From the NCBI GenBank assembly GCA_944392965.1, contig CALXYM010000002.1, positions 62,001-126,000 on the forward strand: a stretch of 64,000 nt of DNA, given 5' to 3'. This document shows, one piece after another, positions 17,990 to 27,522 of the stretch. Positions within the stretch are counted from its first letter, which is position 1; each line of letters begins with the position of its first letter. The stretch comes from an uncultured Spirochaetaceae bacterium. GTDB taxonomy: Bacteria; Spirochaetota; Spirochaetia; Sphaerochaetales; Sphaerochaetaceae. The translations under genes were made by a program, and so were the position numbers. Below the pieces are notes generated by a model. It did not search any database. It was not told the DNA's origin and saw only the letters and a list, made by a program, of their open reading frames with translations.

Positions 17990-18195
17990 TCCCCCATCAA
18001 GAGGAACCTATCATTTGACCTATCACTCTCCATCTTCTGTAAGATGGGGCTGAACAGGAAGAGGACATTCTATCGTGAAAGCATGTTCATCCTGGATGGG
18101 GACAAGGCTGAAGCTCCTGAAAGCGTGCCCGGAAATAGAGGCGTCGGAGGCAAAGACCGTGTAGAGGGAAGTCCCATCTTTGATGAAATGGGAGG
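17990..18195. other. Intergenic stretch, possible gene remnant
   Basis: About 200 bases between purA and the second DUF1703 gene. It contains a 7-bp hairpin CCATCTT/AAGATGG (18030-18047) and several short open frames with codon-like texture, but none with a ribosome site or recognisable protein. It may be a decayed insertion; nothing firmer can be said. Confidence 0.3.
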
Positions 18196-18224
18196 TTCAC
18201 TGATATTTTCTTATGGGTTATATT
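18196..18224 (+). promoter_or_regulatory. Promoter of the second DUF1703 gene (leaderless type)
   Basis: TTCACT (18196-18201) and TATATT (18219-18224) with a 17-nt spacer. The ATG begins 6 nt after the -10 box. Confidence 0.5.
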
Positions 18225-18230
18225 AAAGGT

Positions 18231-19826
18231 ATGAAAAAGCCCATCACAACGAGAATCTCGGATTTCGAGCAGTTAATCTATACGAATAATATTTATGTGG
18301 ATAAAACCTCCTATATCTATGATATGGTGAAACAGAAAGGAGCCGATTACTATTTCATTTCCCGTCCAAGACGCTACGGGAAAAGCCTATTCTGTTCCAC
18401 GCTCGAATACCTATTCCGTGGGAGACGGGATCTCTTTAAAGGGTTATACATAACAGAACATACGGACTATTCTTTTGAGGAATACCCGGTACTTCATCTT
18501 AATTTTGCAAAACTGAGAACCCAGACGTTTGAACAGTTTTATAAGAGCTTTCAGGAAATGGTGGCGACTAAAATAAGAGATAATGGAAGTTTTGTATCAG
18601 AAGAGGATCCTCCTTCTATAATGCTGGACAAGTATCTCCTGCAAAGCCCTAAAAATGTCGTAATAATAATCGATGAATTCGACGCACCCATAATTGATAG
18701 TATCACAGATAAGGAGAAGGCAAACAAGATAAGGGATGAGTTCGCCTCGTTTTATACCGTAATCAAAAACACTGGGGAGAAAGTCAGGTTCTTCTTTCTT
18801 ACGGGAGTAACAAAACTTTCAAACATGTCAATCTTCTCAAAAATGAACAACCTCAACGACATATCAATGAACCCTGAATATGCAACAGCTTTCGGCTATA
18901 CGGAAGAGGAACTGGAAGAGAATTTTGCTGAATATATCGAAGAATATCTGACATCGGAGGATTGTCCATACGAGAATAGGAAGGAACTCATAACAGACAT
19001 AAGGGACTATTATGATGGCTACAGATTCTCATTCAGAAGCGATGAGAAAGTATACAATCCCGTCTCAGTTGGAAAGTTCTTCTCAAATGGCTGCTCCTTT
19101 GAAAACTACTGGGAATCAACCGGAGTTTCGTCCCTTGCCGTGGAGATGGCAAAACGCTATGACCTTATAAGTCTTGTCGAGGAGAAGCCTGATGTCGGAA
19201 TAGAAGCATTCACAAGTTTTGACATATCACTTCTGACGGAGAAAACACTGAGACTTTCAAGCATATATGCCCTTTTGTATTATACAGGTTACCTTACAAT
19301 AGCAGAGGGAGATGCGATGGGACTCACCCTCGCTTTCCCCAACAGGGAAATATCTAGTTCATTCTCCGCATCACTGGTCACAAGATATATGGAAAAAGGA
19401 GCGGAACTCGGCTCGATAGCGTACAGCATGTCTCGAACCTTGGAGAGAGGAGAAATAAGGGAATTCATAACGAAACTGCAACAATATTACGAGGCATTCC
19501 CCTACGACTTACTTTATAAGGATAAGGAAAAAACCTACCAAATACTGTTTCATGCACTTTTCGTAGCCTCAGGGTCAGATGTATATGTTGAGGACCACGG
19601 CCTACGAGGTAGAGCAGATAATGTAATAAGAACGAAAAGCCATGTCTATATTTGTGAGCTGAAAGTGGATGGGAAAGCAGAGAATGCTATAAAGCAGATA
19701 AGAGAAAGGAAATACTATGCGAAGTACCTCCCCCTTGCAGAACGAGGCATCAAAATACATCTTCTGGGAATAAGCTTCTCCTCAGAAAAAAGGATGATAG
19801 AGGATTATAAGGAAGAACTCATCTAA
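18231..19826 (+). CDS. AAA-ATPase-like / DUF1703 PD-(D/E)XK nuclease superfamily protein
   Basis: The 531-residue paralogue of the gene at 13761-15377 has YVDKTSYIYDMV, FISRPRRYGKSLF (P-loop region), VVIIIDEFDAPI (Walker B) and, at the C-terminus, GRADNVI and VYICELKVDG (nuclease-like core). I start at MKKPITTRI (18231), where the family homology begins; an in-frame ATG at 18213 overlaps the promoter. Unlike its paralogue it is on the plus strand. It overlaps the pentapeptide-repeat gene tail to tail by 4 nt. Function unknown. Confidence 0.85.
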   Translation: MKKPITTRISDFEQLIYTNNIYVDKTSYIYDMVKQKGADYYFISRPRRYGKSLFCSTLEYLFRGRRDLFKGLYITEHTDYSFEEYPVLHLNFAKLRTQTFEQFYKSFQEMVATKIRDNGSFVSEEDPPSIMLDKYLLQSPKNVVIIIDEFDAPIIDSITDKEKANKIRDEFASFYTVIKNTGEKVRFFFLTGVTKLSNMSIFSKMNNLNDISMNPEYATAFGYTEEELEENFAEYIEEYLTSEDCPYENRKELITDIRDYYDGYRFSFRSDEKVYNPVSVGKFFSNGCSFENYWESTGVSSLAVEMAKRYDLISLVEEKPDVGIEAFTSFDISLLTEKTLRLSSIYALLYYTGYLTIAEGDAMGLTLAFPNREISSSFSASLVTRYMEKGAELGSIAYSMSRTLERGEIREFITKLQQYYEAFPYDLLYKDKEKTYQILFHALFVASGSDVYVEDHGLRGRADNVIRTKSHVYICELKVDGKAENAIKQIRERKYYAKYLPLAERGIKIHLLGISFSSEKRMIEDYKEELI

Positions 19827-20425
19827 AGAGATAAATCCAGATCTATTGACATTCCTTTTAATATTGATGCCGCACTCTCAAGGTTTATCCGACATCCCCT
19901 CAATTCCTTCAAATTCTCTGAAAGATTAGGAGCTATGAATGTCACTTTCTCCATTGAGAGAGAACATAGCTTCGTATTGAAAAACGATGTTGATTTGAAT
20001 TCCACCTCATTAAAACCGCTCTTTGCAGCCTTGATGGAGGAGAAATCAGAATCCTTAAAAATGGAATTCTTAATATACGTATCCCTGAGAGATGATGATG
20101 TATATACCGTATAAAGGCCGTTCACAGTATCGAAAGTAGTCTTTCTTATATCAGAGGAAAAGAACGACGTTCCTTTTAATAGGGATGATGAGAAGAGACA
20201 GGATGAGAGGAAAGCTGAATCAAAAAGTGCCGATGTGAGATCTGAAGAGATAAAGGAAACCCCACGAAGGCTCGCCTTCTCAAAGAGTGCAGAAATAAGT
20301 CTCACATCTTTGAAAACCACGTTCTCCAGAGTTTTATTGGAGAAATCGAAATAAGAAAAATCCTCCCCCTCTATCTCAAGATCCGATATCTCATCCTCAT
20401 CTAGAATGTCTTGCTTTAAGGACAT
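19823..20425 (-). CDS. Pentapeptide-repeat-like protein
   Basis: About 200 residues. From residue ~20 on, short phrases such as FSYFDFSNKTLENVVF, ASLRGVSFISSDL and SLLKGTSFFSSDI recur every five residues with Leu/Phe at the centre, as in right-handed beta-helical pentapeptide repeats. I start at the ATG at 20425, where GAGG lies 6 nt upstream; this overlaps the end of hisIE by 29 nt. The gene is the last of the his operon transcript, but nothing in it suggests a role in histidine synthesis. Confidence 0.65.
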   Translation of the reverse strand: MSLKQDILDEDEISDLEIEGEDFSYFDFSNKTLENVVFKDVRLISALFEKASLRGVSFISSDLTSALFDSAFLSSCLFSSSLLKGTSFFSSDIRKTTFDTVNGLYTVYTSSSLRDTYIKNSIFKDSDFSSIKAAKSGFNEVEFKSTSFFNTKLCSLSMEKVTFIAPNLSENLKELRGCRINLESAASILKGMSIDLDLSL

Positions 20426-21005
20426 CGACGACCTCGGAGAGTGAACACTCCTTCTGTACGAGGAGAACAAGAAGATGGTACATCAGATCAGCCGCCTCGC
20501 CAAGGAAAAGATCCTTATCGTTATCCTTACTCTCTATCACAAGCTCGACTGCCTCCTCGCCAACCTTCTGACTGATCTTGTTCAAACCTCTTGAGAAAAG
20601 ATGGTTGGTATAGCTTCCGTCAACAGGGTTATCACGCCTGTCCTTGATCACATTCTCCAAATAGAAAAGGAACTCCGATGATGAGATCTCGGAAGGCTGG
20701 TTCTCCTCCCCAAAACAGGTATCACTGCCGGTATGGCATACAGGACCGGATGGAATCGCTTTTACAAGAAGAGTATCCCCATCACAGTCTGCAAGAATCT
20801 CTCTGAGATGAAGGAAATTCCCGCTCGTCTCCCCTTTTGTCCAAATTCTCTTACGGCTTCTAGACCAGAAGGTCACAAGACGACGGTCAAGGGTGAGACG
20901 GTATGCCTCCTCGTTCATATAGCCGAGCATTAAAATCTTTCTCGTCACGGCATCCTGTACGATAGCCGGTACAAGTCCATCTCCCTTAGCAAAATCTATC
21001 GTCAT
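20397..21005 (-). CDS. hisI: Bifunctional phosphoribosyl-AMP cyclohydrolase / phosphoribosyl-ATP pyrophosphatase
   Basis: The 202-residue fusion has the HisI cyclohydrolase half first (about 1-110, with SGNFLHL, DCDGDTLL and GPVCHTGSDTCF, zinc and magnesium ligands). The HisE pyrophosphohydrolase half follows (about 115-202, with KISQKVGEEAVELVIES). It performs steps 2 and 3 of histidine synthesis. The same fusion order occurs in E. coli. It lies 12 nt after hisF as the last biosynthetic gene of the operon. Confidence 0.95.
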   Translation of the reverse strand: MTIDFAKGDGLVPAIVQDAVTRKILMLGYMNEEAYRLTLDRRLVTFWSRSRKRIWTKGETSGNFLHLREILADCDGDTLLVKAIPSGPVCHTGSDTCFGEENQPSEISSSEFLFYLENVIKDRRDNPVDGSYTNHLFSRGLNKISQKVGEEAVELVIESKDNDKDLFLGEAADLMYHLLVLLVQKECSLSEVVDVLKARHSR

Positions 21006-21017
21006 CTCTTCCTCCCT

Positions 21018-21785
21018 CTAAATTCTAACAGCTATTCCCCTGTTTTTTAAATACCTTTTCAACTCCATGATATCTATTTCATGAAAATGGAACACCGAGG
21101 CAGCCAGTGCGGCATCAGCTTTTCCAGATGTGAAAACATCGTAGAAATCCTCCACCTTTCCTGCTCCACCAGAAGCTATTAAGGGAATATCAATATTAGT
21201 ACTTATTCTTGAATTCAAGTCAATAGCAAAGCCGTTTTTTGTACCATCATGGTCCATTGAGGTAAGCAGGATCTCCCCTGCTCCTCTCTTCTCAGCATCC
21301 TTTATCCATGAGAGCGCATCAAGCCCCGTTCCCGTTCTTCCCCCATCTATAACGACCTCATAGGAGGAGGGCATCTCATCGTTTTTTCTGACATCGACGG
21401 CAAGCACGACACACTGCGAACCGAAATTTCCTGCCATCACATCTATGATATCGGGATTTCTTACAGCGGCACTGTTGACGCTTATCTTATCCGCTCCGCT
21501 TCCGATAACCGCATATGCATCCTCCAGTGTCCTTATACCCCCACCGACGGTAAAGGGAATGCTTATGTTCTCGCTTATCTCTTTCACGAGGGCAGAGAGG
21601 TTCTTCCTTCTTTCTACAGTAGCCGTGATATCCAGAAAGACAAGCTCATCAGCCCCGAGATCACTATAAAGCCTGGCCATCTCAACAGGACTTCCTGCAT
21701 CGCGCAGGGAGAGGAAGTTTATACCTTTTACAACCCTTCCATCCTTTATATCAAGGCAGGGGATTATCCTCTTAGCTAACATCAT
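21018..21785 (-). CDS. hisF: Imidazole glycerol phosphate synthase, cyclase subunit
   Basis: This TIM barrel of about 255 residues starts [20 protein letters not shown] and has FTVGGGIRT and [11 protein letters not shown] phosphate-binding loops. With HisH it makes imidazole glycerol phosphate and AICAR from PRFAR and ammonia. Tandem ATGs at 21785 and 21782 overlap the end of hisA by 11-14 nt; the second matches the family start. Confidence 0.95.
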   Translation of the reverse strand: MMLAKRIIPCLDIKDGRVVKGINFLSLRDAGSPVEMARLYSDLGADELVFLDITATVERRKNLSALVKEISENISIPFTVGGGIRTLEDAYAVIGSGADKISVNSAAVRNPDIIDVMAGNFGSQCVVLAVDVRKNDEMPSSYEVVIDGGRTGTGLDALSWIKDAEKRGAGEILLTSMDHDGTKNGFAIDLNSRISTNIDIPLIASGGAGKVEDFYDVFTSGKADAALAASVFHFHEIDIMELKRYLKNRGIAVRI

Positions 21786-22491
21786 CGGCCTCCTTCAGCT
21801 CTTTTAAAGATATATACCCTTCATAATAGGCCTTTCCGACTATCGCACCTCTTAGTCCCATCTCTTTCAGCCTCAAAAGATCCATGACCGAGGAGATTCC
21901 ACCTGATGCGATAAGAGGAATCGAGGAAGAGGAAAGAATGTCCTCATACAGCCTGAATGAAGGACCGGAGAGCATTCCATCCTTTGATATATCCGTCGAT
22001 ATAAGGTACGAGAATCCCGCACCCTCATAACTCTTGATGAAAGAGATCACATCCACCTTCCCATCCTCAAGCCATCCGGAGGTTTTTACAAAACCATTCT
22101 CAGAGTCTGCTCCGAGAATGAGGTGCCCCTTATATTTCTCAAGCCAGGAAAGAGTCATATCCCTGTCCTTTACCGCGACAGAACCGCAGGTGACATACCT
22201 AGCTCCCGCATTAAGAGAGGATACTAGATCTTCTTCTCTTTTTATACCGCCTCCGAAATCTATTATGAGAGATGTATCGTGTGCGATGCGCTCCAGGACT
22301 TTGAGATTCCTGACCCCGTCCCCTTTCGCACCATCAAGGTCCACGAGATGAAGACGCCTTAGGCCTGCAGCTTCAAAGGCCTTCGCCATCTCAACTGGAT
22401 TATCAGAGTAGCTTTTCACACTTTTATAATCGCCTTTCGTAAGCCGGACGCACCTACCCTCTATTATATCTATCGCCGGTATTATATCCAT
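21772..22491 (-). CDS. hisA: ProFAR isomerase
   Basis: The 239-residue TIM barrel starts [20 protein letters not shown] and contains DFGGGIK and IASGGISS phosphate loops. It isomerises ProFAR to PRFAR, step 4 of histidine synthesis. It begins one base after hisH ends and overlaps hisF. Confidence 0.95.
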   Translation of the reverse strand: MDIIPAIDIIEGRCVRLTKGDYKSVKSYSDNPVEMAKAFEAAGLRRLHLVDLDGAKGDGVRNLKVLERIAHDTSLIIDFGGGIKREEDLVSSLNAGARYVTCGSVAVKDRDMTLSWLEKYKGHLILGADSENGFVKTSGWLEDGKVDVISFIKSYEGAGFSYLISTDISKDGMLSGPSFRLYEDILSSSSIPLIASGGISSVMDLLRLKEMGLRGAIVGKAYYEGYISLKELKEADDVS

Positions 22492-22492
22492 G

Positions 22493-23083
22493 TCACATCT
22501 CCAGGAAATTAGAAAGAAGCTTCAATCCATCATCCCCGCTCTTCTCAGGATGGAACTGTACCCCGTAGAAGTTATCCTTCGCAATTGCAGATGAGAAAAG
22601 AATGTCATCATAAGACGTACATGCTATTGAATAAGGAGACCTCTCCGCGTAATAGGAGTGGACGAAGTAGAAATAGCTGCCGTTTGCTATTCCCTTGAAA
22701 AGAGGATTTGAAGGGCTGAAATCGATCGTGTTCCACCCCATATGAGGAATCTTATACCCCCTTCCCCGTTCAAAGAGTCTTATCTTGAGTTGGACTAGAT
22801 CAAGACAGTCTGTAGCACCCTCCTCTGACCACGCGGAGAGCAGCTGCATTCCAAGGCATATCCCAAGAAACGGCATTTCAAGTGATCTAATAAGGACATC
22901 CAGGGAATGCTCCTTCAAATAAGCCATAGCAGAGCCGGCCTCCCCGACTCCGGGAAAGATCACGTGATCTGAGCTTCTTATCACATCAGGATCATCGGTT
23001 AAGACAATATCCGCACCAAGGCGGTGAAGAGCACACATCACGCTCTGAACATTCCCTGCATTGTACTTTATGACAGCAACCAT
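22493..23083 (-). CDS. hisH: Imidazole glycerol phosphate synthase, glutamine amidotransferase subunit
   Basis: The 196-residue class I amidotransferase shows the nucleophile motif GICLGMQLL and the C-terminal HPEKSG triad part. It supplies ammonia to HisF. Start and hisB stop share one base (TGATG-like junction). Confidence 0.95.
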   Translation of the reverse strand: MVAVIKYNAGNVQSVMCALHRLGADIVLTDDPDVIRSSDHVIFPGVGEAGSAMAYLKEHSLDVLIRSLEMPFLGICLGMQLLSAWSEEGATDCLDLVQLKIRLFERGRGYKIPHMGWNTIDFSPSNPLFKGIANGSYFYFVHSYYAERSPYSIACTSYDDILFSSAIAKDNFYGVQFHPEKSGDDGLKLLSNFLEM

Positions 23084-24207
23084 CAGAGAACCCCTTTCGT
23101 ACTCTGTATCTCAGTAGAACCGGGTATTCTTCGCACGGCCTTTCTTAAGGTCCGTGCGAAGGCTTTAAAGATAGCCTCCGCCTGATGATGGGAATTTCCA
23201 TCCGTTACTTTGATATACAGATTCATCTCAGCACTGTCGGAGAAGGACTTGAAGAAATGCCTTATCATCTCAGTCGGGAATGTACCGATATACTCCCTTT
23301 TAAAATCGACATTATAGATCAAATCCGGTCGCCCAGAAAAATCAAGGGCAACGGTGGCTACGACATCATCCATGGTCAGCACCTCATAACCGTAGCGTTC
23401 TATCCCCCTCTTATCGCCTAATGCTTTCTTGATCAGAGAACCGAGAGTGAGGGCAAGATCCTCAGTGCTATGATGCTCGTCCACATCAAAATCCCCTTTA
23501 AGGGTTCCGCTGATATCAAAACGGGAGTGCCTGACTATCTGGGAAAGCATATGATCAAGGAACCCCAAACCCGTAACAATCTCTCCCTTACCTGTCCCAT
23601 CCAGATCGATTCTAAGCTCAATCTCCGTCTCTTTCGTACTTCTTGATACCTCTGCCACACGATGAGTGGGAACAAAAGCATCGGGAAGGAGAAATGCGAG
23701 CACATCAAGCCATGAACCGGTTTGCAGGGCGACTACTCCTTTCAAATCCTCTGGCACAGAAACTCCATCGTTTAACAGGATACCCTTGCACCCTATATTC
23801 TCTGCCAGCATCATATCGGTAAGCCTATCTCCTACCATGAAGGAAGATGAGAGATCCCACTCTCCGTTTTTATATGAATCGACCATGGCACTTCCTGGCT
23901 TACGTGTGGGACAGTTATCCTCGGGAAAGGAGAAATCGACGTTTATATCATCGAAATAGATATCCTCTCCCTCCAAGGTCGAGATTATCCTGTCCTGACA
24001 CTTCTTATAATCCTCATAAGGGAAGGAGGGGGTCCCGACCCCATCCTGATTCGAAACCATCACGAAAGTGAAATCACTTTCCCTTCTGAGCCTCCTGAGA
24101 GCCTCAAACATATGCGGCATGAAGATCAGCTTATCAAAACTATCAACCTGATCCTCATTCACGATCACTCCATCACGGTCAAGAAATAAGACCCTTTTCC
24201 CGTTCAC
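23083..24207 (-). CDS. hisB: Bifunctional histidinol-phosphatase / imidazoleglycerol-phosphate dehydratase
   Basis: The 374-residue fusion carries an N-terminal HAD phosphatase (about 1-170, LFLDRDGVIVNE and VGDRLTDMMLAE). The dehydratase follows (about 180-374, DEHHSTEDLALTLG and SHHQAEAIFKAF manganese ligands). It catalyses steps 6 and 8. This HAD-IGPD fusion is known mainly from gammaproteobacteria, some epsilonproteobacteria and Bacteroidetes; in this genome it probably arrived with the operon. It overlaps hisC by 29 nt. Confidence 0.95.
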   Translation of the reverse strand: MNGKRVLFLDRDGVIVNEDQVDSFDKLIFMPHMFEALRRLRRESDFTFVMVSNQDGVGTPSFPYEDYKKCQDRIISTLEGEDIYFDDINVDFSFPEDNCPTRKPGSAMVDSYKNGEWDLSSSFMVGDRLTDMMLAENIGCKGILLNDGVSVPEDLKGVVALQTGSWLDVLAFLLPDAFVPTHRVAEVSRSTKETEIELRIDLDGTGKGEIVTGLGFLDHMLSQIVRHSRFDISGTLKGDFDVDEHHSTEDLALTLGSLIKKALGDKRGIERYGYEVLTMDDVVATVALDFSGRPDLIYNVDFKREYIGTFPTEMIRHFFKSFSDSAEMNLYIKVTDGNSHHQAEAIFKAFARTLRKAVRRIPGSTEIQSTKGVL

Positions 24208-25237
24208 TTAACGCCTCCAGAAGTTTTTCATTCTCACGCCTTGACCCTACCGTGATCCTTAGTGAGTTCTCCAGTAAAGGTTCCCGGCTGCGATTACGCA
24301 CGATTATCCCATGATTCATGAGATATGAATAGAGCTCATCGGCATTATCAACTTTTATTAAAATAAAATTCGCGTCACTATGATATACCCTCTTCACGAA
24401 AGAGAACCTCTTAAGCTCCTCTTCCAGCCTTTTTTTCTCAGAAAGGATCTCCTCCAGAACAGCTTTCCTCTCATCTGCTCTCTCCAGGGCATCACATCCA
24501 TCTTCCTGAGCAGATAGGGAGACATTATATGGTGCTTTTATCTTATTGACGGCCTTTATGACGAGAGGAGATGCAATGAGAACTCCTATACGCGAACCGG
24601 CAAGAGCCCAGTACTTTGAGAAGGTACGCAGTACTGCGACACGTTCATTCTCCCTAAGAAGGGTATAAGAACTTATGAAAGAGGGATCGAAATCGGCATA
24701 GGCCTCATCCACGACGGTAAGACATGGATTGTAGTCTGCGATGGCCTTTATCTTTTCAATATCATAACTCTGTCCCGTAGGATTATTGGGAGAACAGATG
24801 AATATGATCTTCGGTCTCTTCTCATCGATAGCTCTTTTTATACCTTCCACATCAAGATCGAGATCATCTGTCAAAGGGACGTCAAGCACATCAACACCGT
24901 TTATCTCGGCAAACACCTTGTACTCCCCATATGTCGGACGTTCGATTAGGATAGAGTCCTTTCCCGGTTCTGCGAATATCCTGATGAGCATATCGATAAG
25001 CTCATCGGAGCCATTCCCGATAACGGTGTTTTCTACTTTGAACCCCAGTACCTTTTCAATCATCCTCCTAAGACGGATGGTATGAGGATCTGGATACCTG
25101 TTCTTCCCCTGAGAAGAGAAATCCTTCCAGTTCTCATTCGCATCAAGATATACCTCAGCCTCGCCAGAGAACTCGTCACGTGCGGATGTATAGCTCTCAA
25201 GTGTCAGTATATGCCTTCTCATGATATCTTCTAACAT
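24179..25237 (-). CDS. hisC: Histidinol-phosphate aminotransferase
   Basis: This 352-residue fold-type I PLP enzyme has the Schiff-base lysine in TFSKYWALAGSRIG, VIGNGSDELIDML for the phosphate cradle and SPNNPTGQS. It converts imidazole-acetol phosphate to histidinol phosphate, step 7. The start overlaps the end of hisD by 7 nt. Confidence 0.94.
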   Translation of the reverse strand: MLEDIMRRHILTLESYTSARDEFSGEAEVYLDANENWKDFSSQGKNRYPDPHTIRLRRMIEKVLGFKVENTVIGNGSDELIDMLIRIFAEPGKDSILIERPTYGEYKVFAEINGVDVLDVPLTDDLDLDVEGIKRAIDEKRPKIIFICSPNNPTGQSYDIEKIKAIADYNPCLTVVDEAYADFDPSFISSYTLLRENERVAVLRTFSKYWALAGSRIGVLIASPLVIKAVNKIKAPYNVSLSAQEDGCDALERADERKAVLEEILSEKKRLEEELKRFSFVKRVYHSDANFILIKVDNADELYSYLMNHGIIVRNRSREPLLENSLRITVGSRRENEKLLEALSEREKGLIS

Positions 25238-26517
25238 AAGCGTACCCTCATTGCCTCCCTATGTGCGAAAAGACTCTCAGCAGCGGCCATCTCCATCACC
25301 GCGTTTCCTATATTCTCCACACCTTTTCTATCAAGGTGCTGTACTGTGATCTTCTTGATGAAGGAATCGACGGAAACACCGGAGGACGATTTTGCGAACC
25401 CGCTTGTCGGAAGAGTATGGTTCGTTCCACTAGCATAATCTCCAGCACTCTCCGGACTGTATGGGCCAAGGAAAACGGAGCCTGCAGAAGTGACCCTGTC
25501 AAGAAGGCTCTCAGGAGCTCTCGTGTTTATGATCAGATGCTCAGGAGCATATTCATTGACTGCGTAAAGGGCCTCCTCTTCATTATTGAAGGCAAGTATC
25601 CTGGAGTGCGCAAGGCTCTTCTTCATATACTCACTTCTTGGAAGCGTCTCTAATAGCCGTTCAACTTCTGCCATCACCTCCCGTCTCATATTCTCCGCAT
25701 CATTTCTCTTTCCAATGAATACCATTATCGCCTGGCTGTCAGGGCCGTGCTCTGCCTGGGAAAGGAGATCTGTTGCGACATAAAGAGGATTTGCAGAGGA
25801 ATCAGAAAGTACCATGACCTCGCTAGGACCGGCAAGCATATCGATGGCAACAGTACGGCTTGCCTCCATCTTGGCAAAGGAGACATACCTGTTTCCCGGT
25901 CCGAATATCTTGTTCCTCCTCTCCACGCTCTCTGTCCCATATGTGAACGCCGCTATGGCCTGAGCTCCTCCGACTTTAAGAATTCTGTGAACCCCGGCTA
26001 TTTTGGCCGCATATAAAAGCGCGGGATTTATCCTGTCATCCTTCGCAGGAGTAGATAGCATGATATCATCACAACCTGCGACACGGGCAGGGATGGCAAG
26101 CATGAGGACCGTTGAGAAAAGAGGCGCAGTTCCTCCTGGAACATACAGCCCGGGCCGTGATATAGGAACGATCTTTCTCCAGCATCGGACGCCCTCCATG
26201 GTCTCAACATCCTCCCCTATGGGCATCTCCTTCTCATGGAATGTCTTTATGTTCCTTGCAGCGAGATCCATCGCCTCCTTTAAGGCGGGACTTATCTGGG
26301 TCTCAGATGACTCTATCTCCTCTTCTGACACGAACAGGGATGAAAGTGTGGAGTGATCGAACCTGAGGGCATAGTCGTAAAGGGCATCATCCCCCCTTCT
26401 CTTCACATCCTCCATTATGCTTATCACGGAGGAGCGAATCTTCTCATCCTCCTCATTGTTCCTCTCTAAAAGGAATCCCAGATCCTTTTTCTCAGGCTCA
26501 TAATAGAAATCCAGCAT
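25231..26517 (-). CDS. hisD: Histidinol dehydrogenase
   Basis: The 428-residue zinc enzyme oxidises histidinol to histidine in two NAD-dependent steps. GPGNRYVSFAK, AGPSEVMVL, the zinc ligands in QAEHGPDSQA and the catalytic EYAPEHL are all present. It lies 3 nt after hisG. Confidence 0.95.
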   Translation of the reverse strand: MLDFYYEPEKKDLGFLLERNNEEDEKIRSSVISIMEDVKRRGDDALYDYALRFDHSTLSSLFVSEEEIESSETQISPALKEAMDLAARNIKTFHEKEMPIGEDVETMEGVRCWRKIVPISRPGLYVPGGTAPLFSTVLMLAIPARVAGCDDIMLSTPAKDDRINPALLYAAKIAGVHRILKVGGAQAIAAFTYGTESVERRNKIFGPGNRYVSFAKMEASRTVAIDMLAGPSEVMVLSDSSANPLYVATDLLSQAEHGPDSQAIMVFIGKRNDAENMRREVMAEVERLLETLPRSEYMKKSLAHSRILAFNNEEEALYAVNEYAPEHLIINTRAPESLLDRVTSAGSVFLGPYSPESAGDYASGTNHTLPTSGFAKSSSGVSVDSFIKKITVQHLDRKGVENIGNAVMEMAAAESLFAHREAMRVRLC

Positions 26518-26520
26518 ATA

Positions 26521-27390
26521 TCACTCCGTCATCTTCTCAATGTTCATGACAAGGATACCTTCGGCCCCTATGGCCTTGAGATCCTCGAATACCGACCAGA
26601 AACGATCCTCACTGACCACCGACTGTACGCTCACCCAGTCCTTATCCATCAAAGGAGTGACCGTCGGACTCTTCATTCCACCTATTATCCTCGCAGCCTC
26701 ATCAAGACGGGAAGATGGAAGATTGAAAAGAACATACTTCTTGTTCTTCGCAAGCTCCACGGCCTCTATCCTCTCCAAAAGACGGGTAAGTATGTCATTC
26801 TTCCTGGAAACGGTGTTCCTAAATCCGGGACGGGCAATCATGATGGCAGAAGAGCGGTATATCTCCTCAACCTCTCTCAGTCCGTTCATCTTGAGCGTCG
26901 TTCCCGTGGACACGATATCACAGATACAGTCCGCAATTCCGACCTGGGGTGTGATCTCAACCGAACCGGAGACCACGAGGGGAGTAGCACTCACTCCTTT
27001 TTCCTTGAGAATTTTCATCAATATGTTTGGATAGCTCGTTGCGATCCTCTTTCCCTCAAGACTCGTAAGCCCCTCATATTCAAAACCGTTCGGAACCGCG
27101 ATGCTGAGACGGCATTTCGCGAATTTCAGATCCTTAACCACATCAAGATAGAATCCGGACTCATCAAACTCATTTCTGCCCACGATACCTATATCCGCAA
27201 CTCCATCTCGCACATATGTGGGGATATCATCATCCCGGACGAAGAGGAATTCAAGGGGGAAATTAGTTGCCCTCTCCTTCAGAACCCTTCCATCCGTCGT
27301 GAAATCAATTCCACAGGCTCTGATTATATCAAGACTCTTCTCACTGAGCCTTCCGCTTTTCTGAATAGCGATCTTCAATACCTCTTCCAT
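26521..27390 (-). CDS. hisG: ATP phosphoribosyltransferase, long form
   Basis: At 289 residues this is the long HisG, with a catalytic two-domain part and a C-terminal ACT-like regulatory domain, so no HisZ partner is needed. The PRPP motif STGTTLKMNGL is near residue 165. It makes the committed step from ATP and PRPP and is normally inhibited by histidine. AGGAGG lies just before the ATG. It is the first structural gene after the attenuator. Confidence 0.94.
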   Translation of the reverse strand: MEEVLKIAIQKSGRLSEKSLDIIRACGIDFTTDGRVLKERATNFPLEFLFVRDDDIPTYVRDGVADIGIVGRNEFDESGFYLDVVKDLKFAKCRLSIAVPNGFEYEGLTSLEGKRIATSYPNILMKILKEKGVSATPLVVSGSVEITPQVGIADCICDIVSTGTTLKMNGLREVEEIYRSSAIMIARPGFRNTVSRKNDILTRLLERIEAVELAKNKKYVLFNLPSSRLDEAARIIGGMKSPTVTPLMDKDWVSVQSVVSEDRFWSVFEDLKAIGAEGILVMNIEKMTE

Positions 27391-27404
27391 TCTCTCCTCC
27401 TGAA

Positions 27405-27442
27405 TGAAAATAAAAAAGGCCGACCGGAAAGGACGACCTTTT
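27405..27442 (-). terminator. Attenuator terminator of the his operon
   Basis: Minus strand: AAAAGGTCGTCC (27431-27442) pairs with GGTCGGCCTTTT (27414-27425), 12 positions with one mismatch and one G-T pair, around loop TTTCC, followed by TTATTTT. It lies between the His-rich leader peptide and hisG, so it would stop transcription when histidine is plentiful. Confidence 0.85.
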
Positions 27443-27474
27443 GATATGACAAAAACCCACCTATCCTGGCTTGA

Positions 27475-27516
27475 CTAGAGTATAGGGTGGTGATGATGTC
27501 TGTTTGAACTTCTCAT
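27475..27516 (-). CDS. hisL: his operon leader peptide
   Basis: The 13-residue peptide MRSSNRHHHHPIL has four consecutive His codons (CAT CAT CAC CAC) and ends in TAG. A segment over the last His codons (27482-27490) can pair with 27457-27464. When a ribosome stalls for lack of charged tRNA-His, 27460-27466 can instead pair with 27426-27432 inside the terminator. This is the classical three-segment attenuation design. The ribosome site is weak and the transcript may begin almost at the ATG. Confidence 0.85.
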   Translation of the reverse strand: MRSSNRHHHHPIL

Positions 27517-27522
27517 ACCATT

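Noticed and set aside
18044-18226. A 60-codon open frame before the second DUF1703 gene
   Set aside because: No ribosome site, no recognisable protein, and it runs across the promoter of the next gene.
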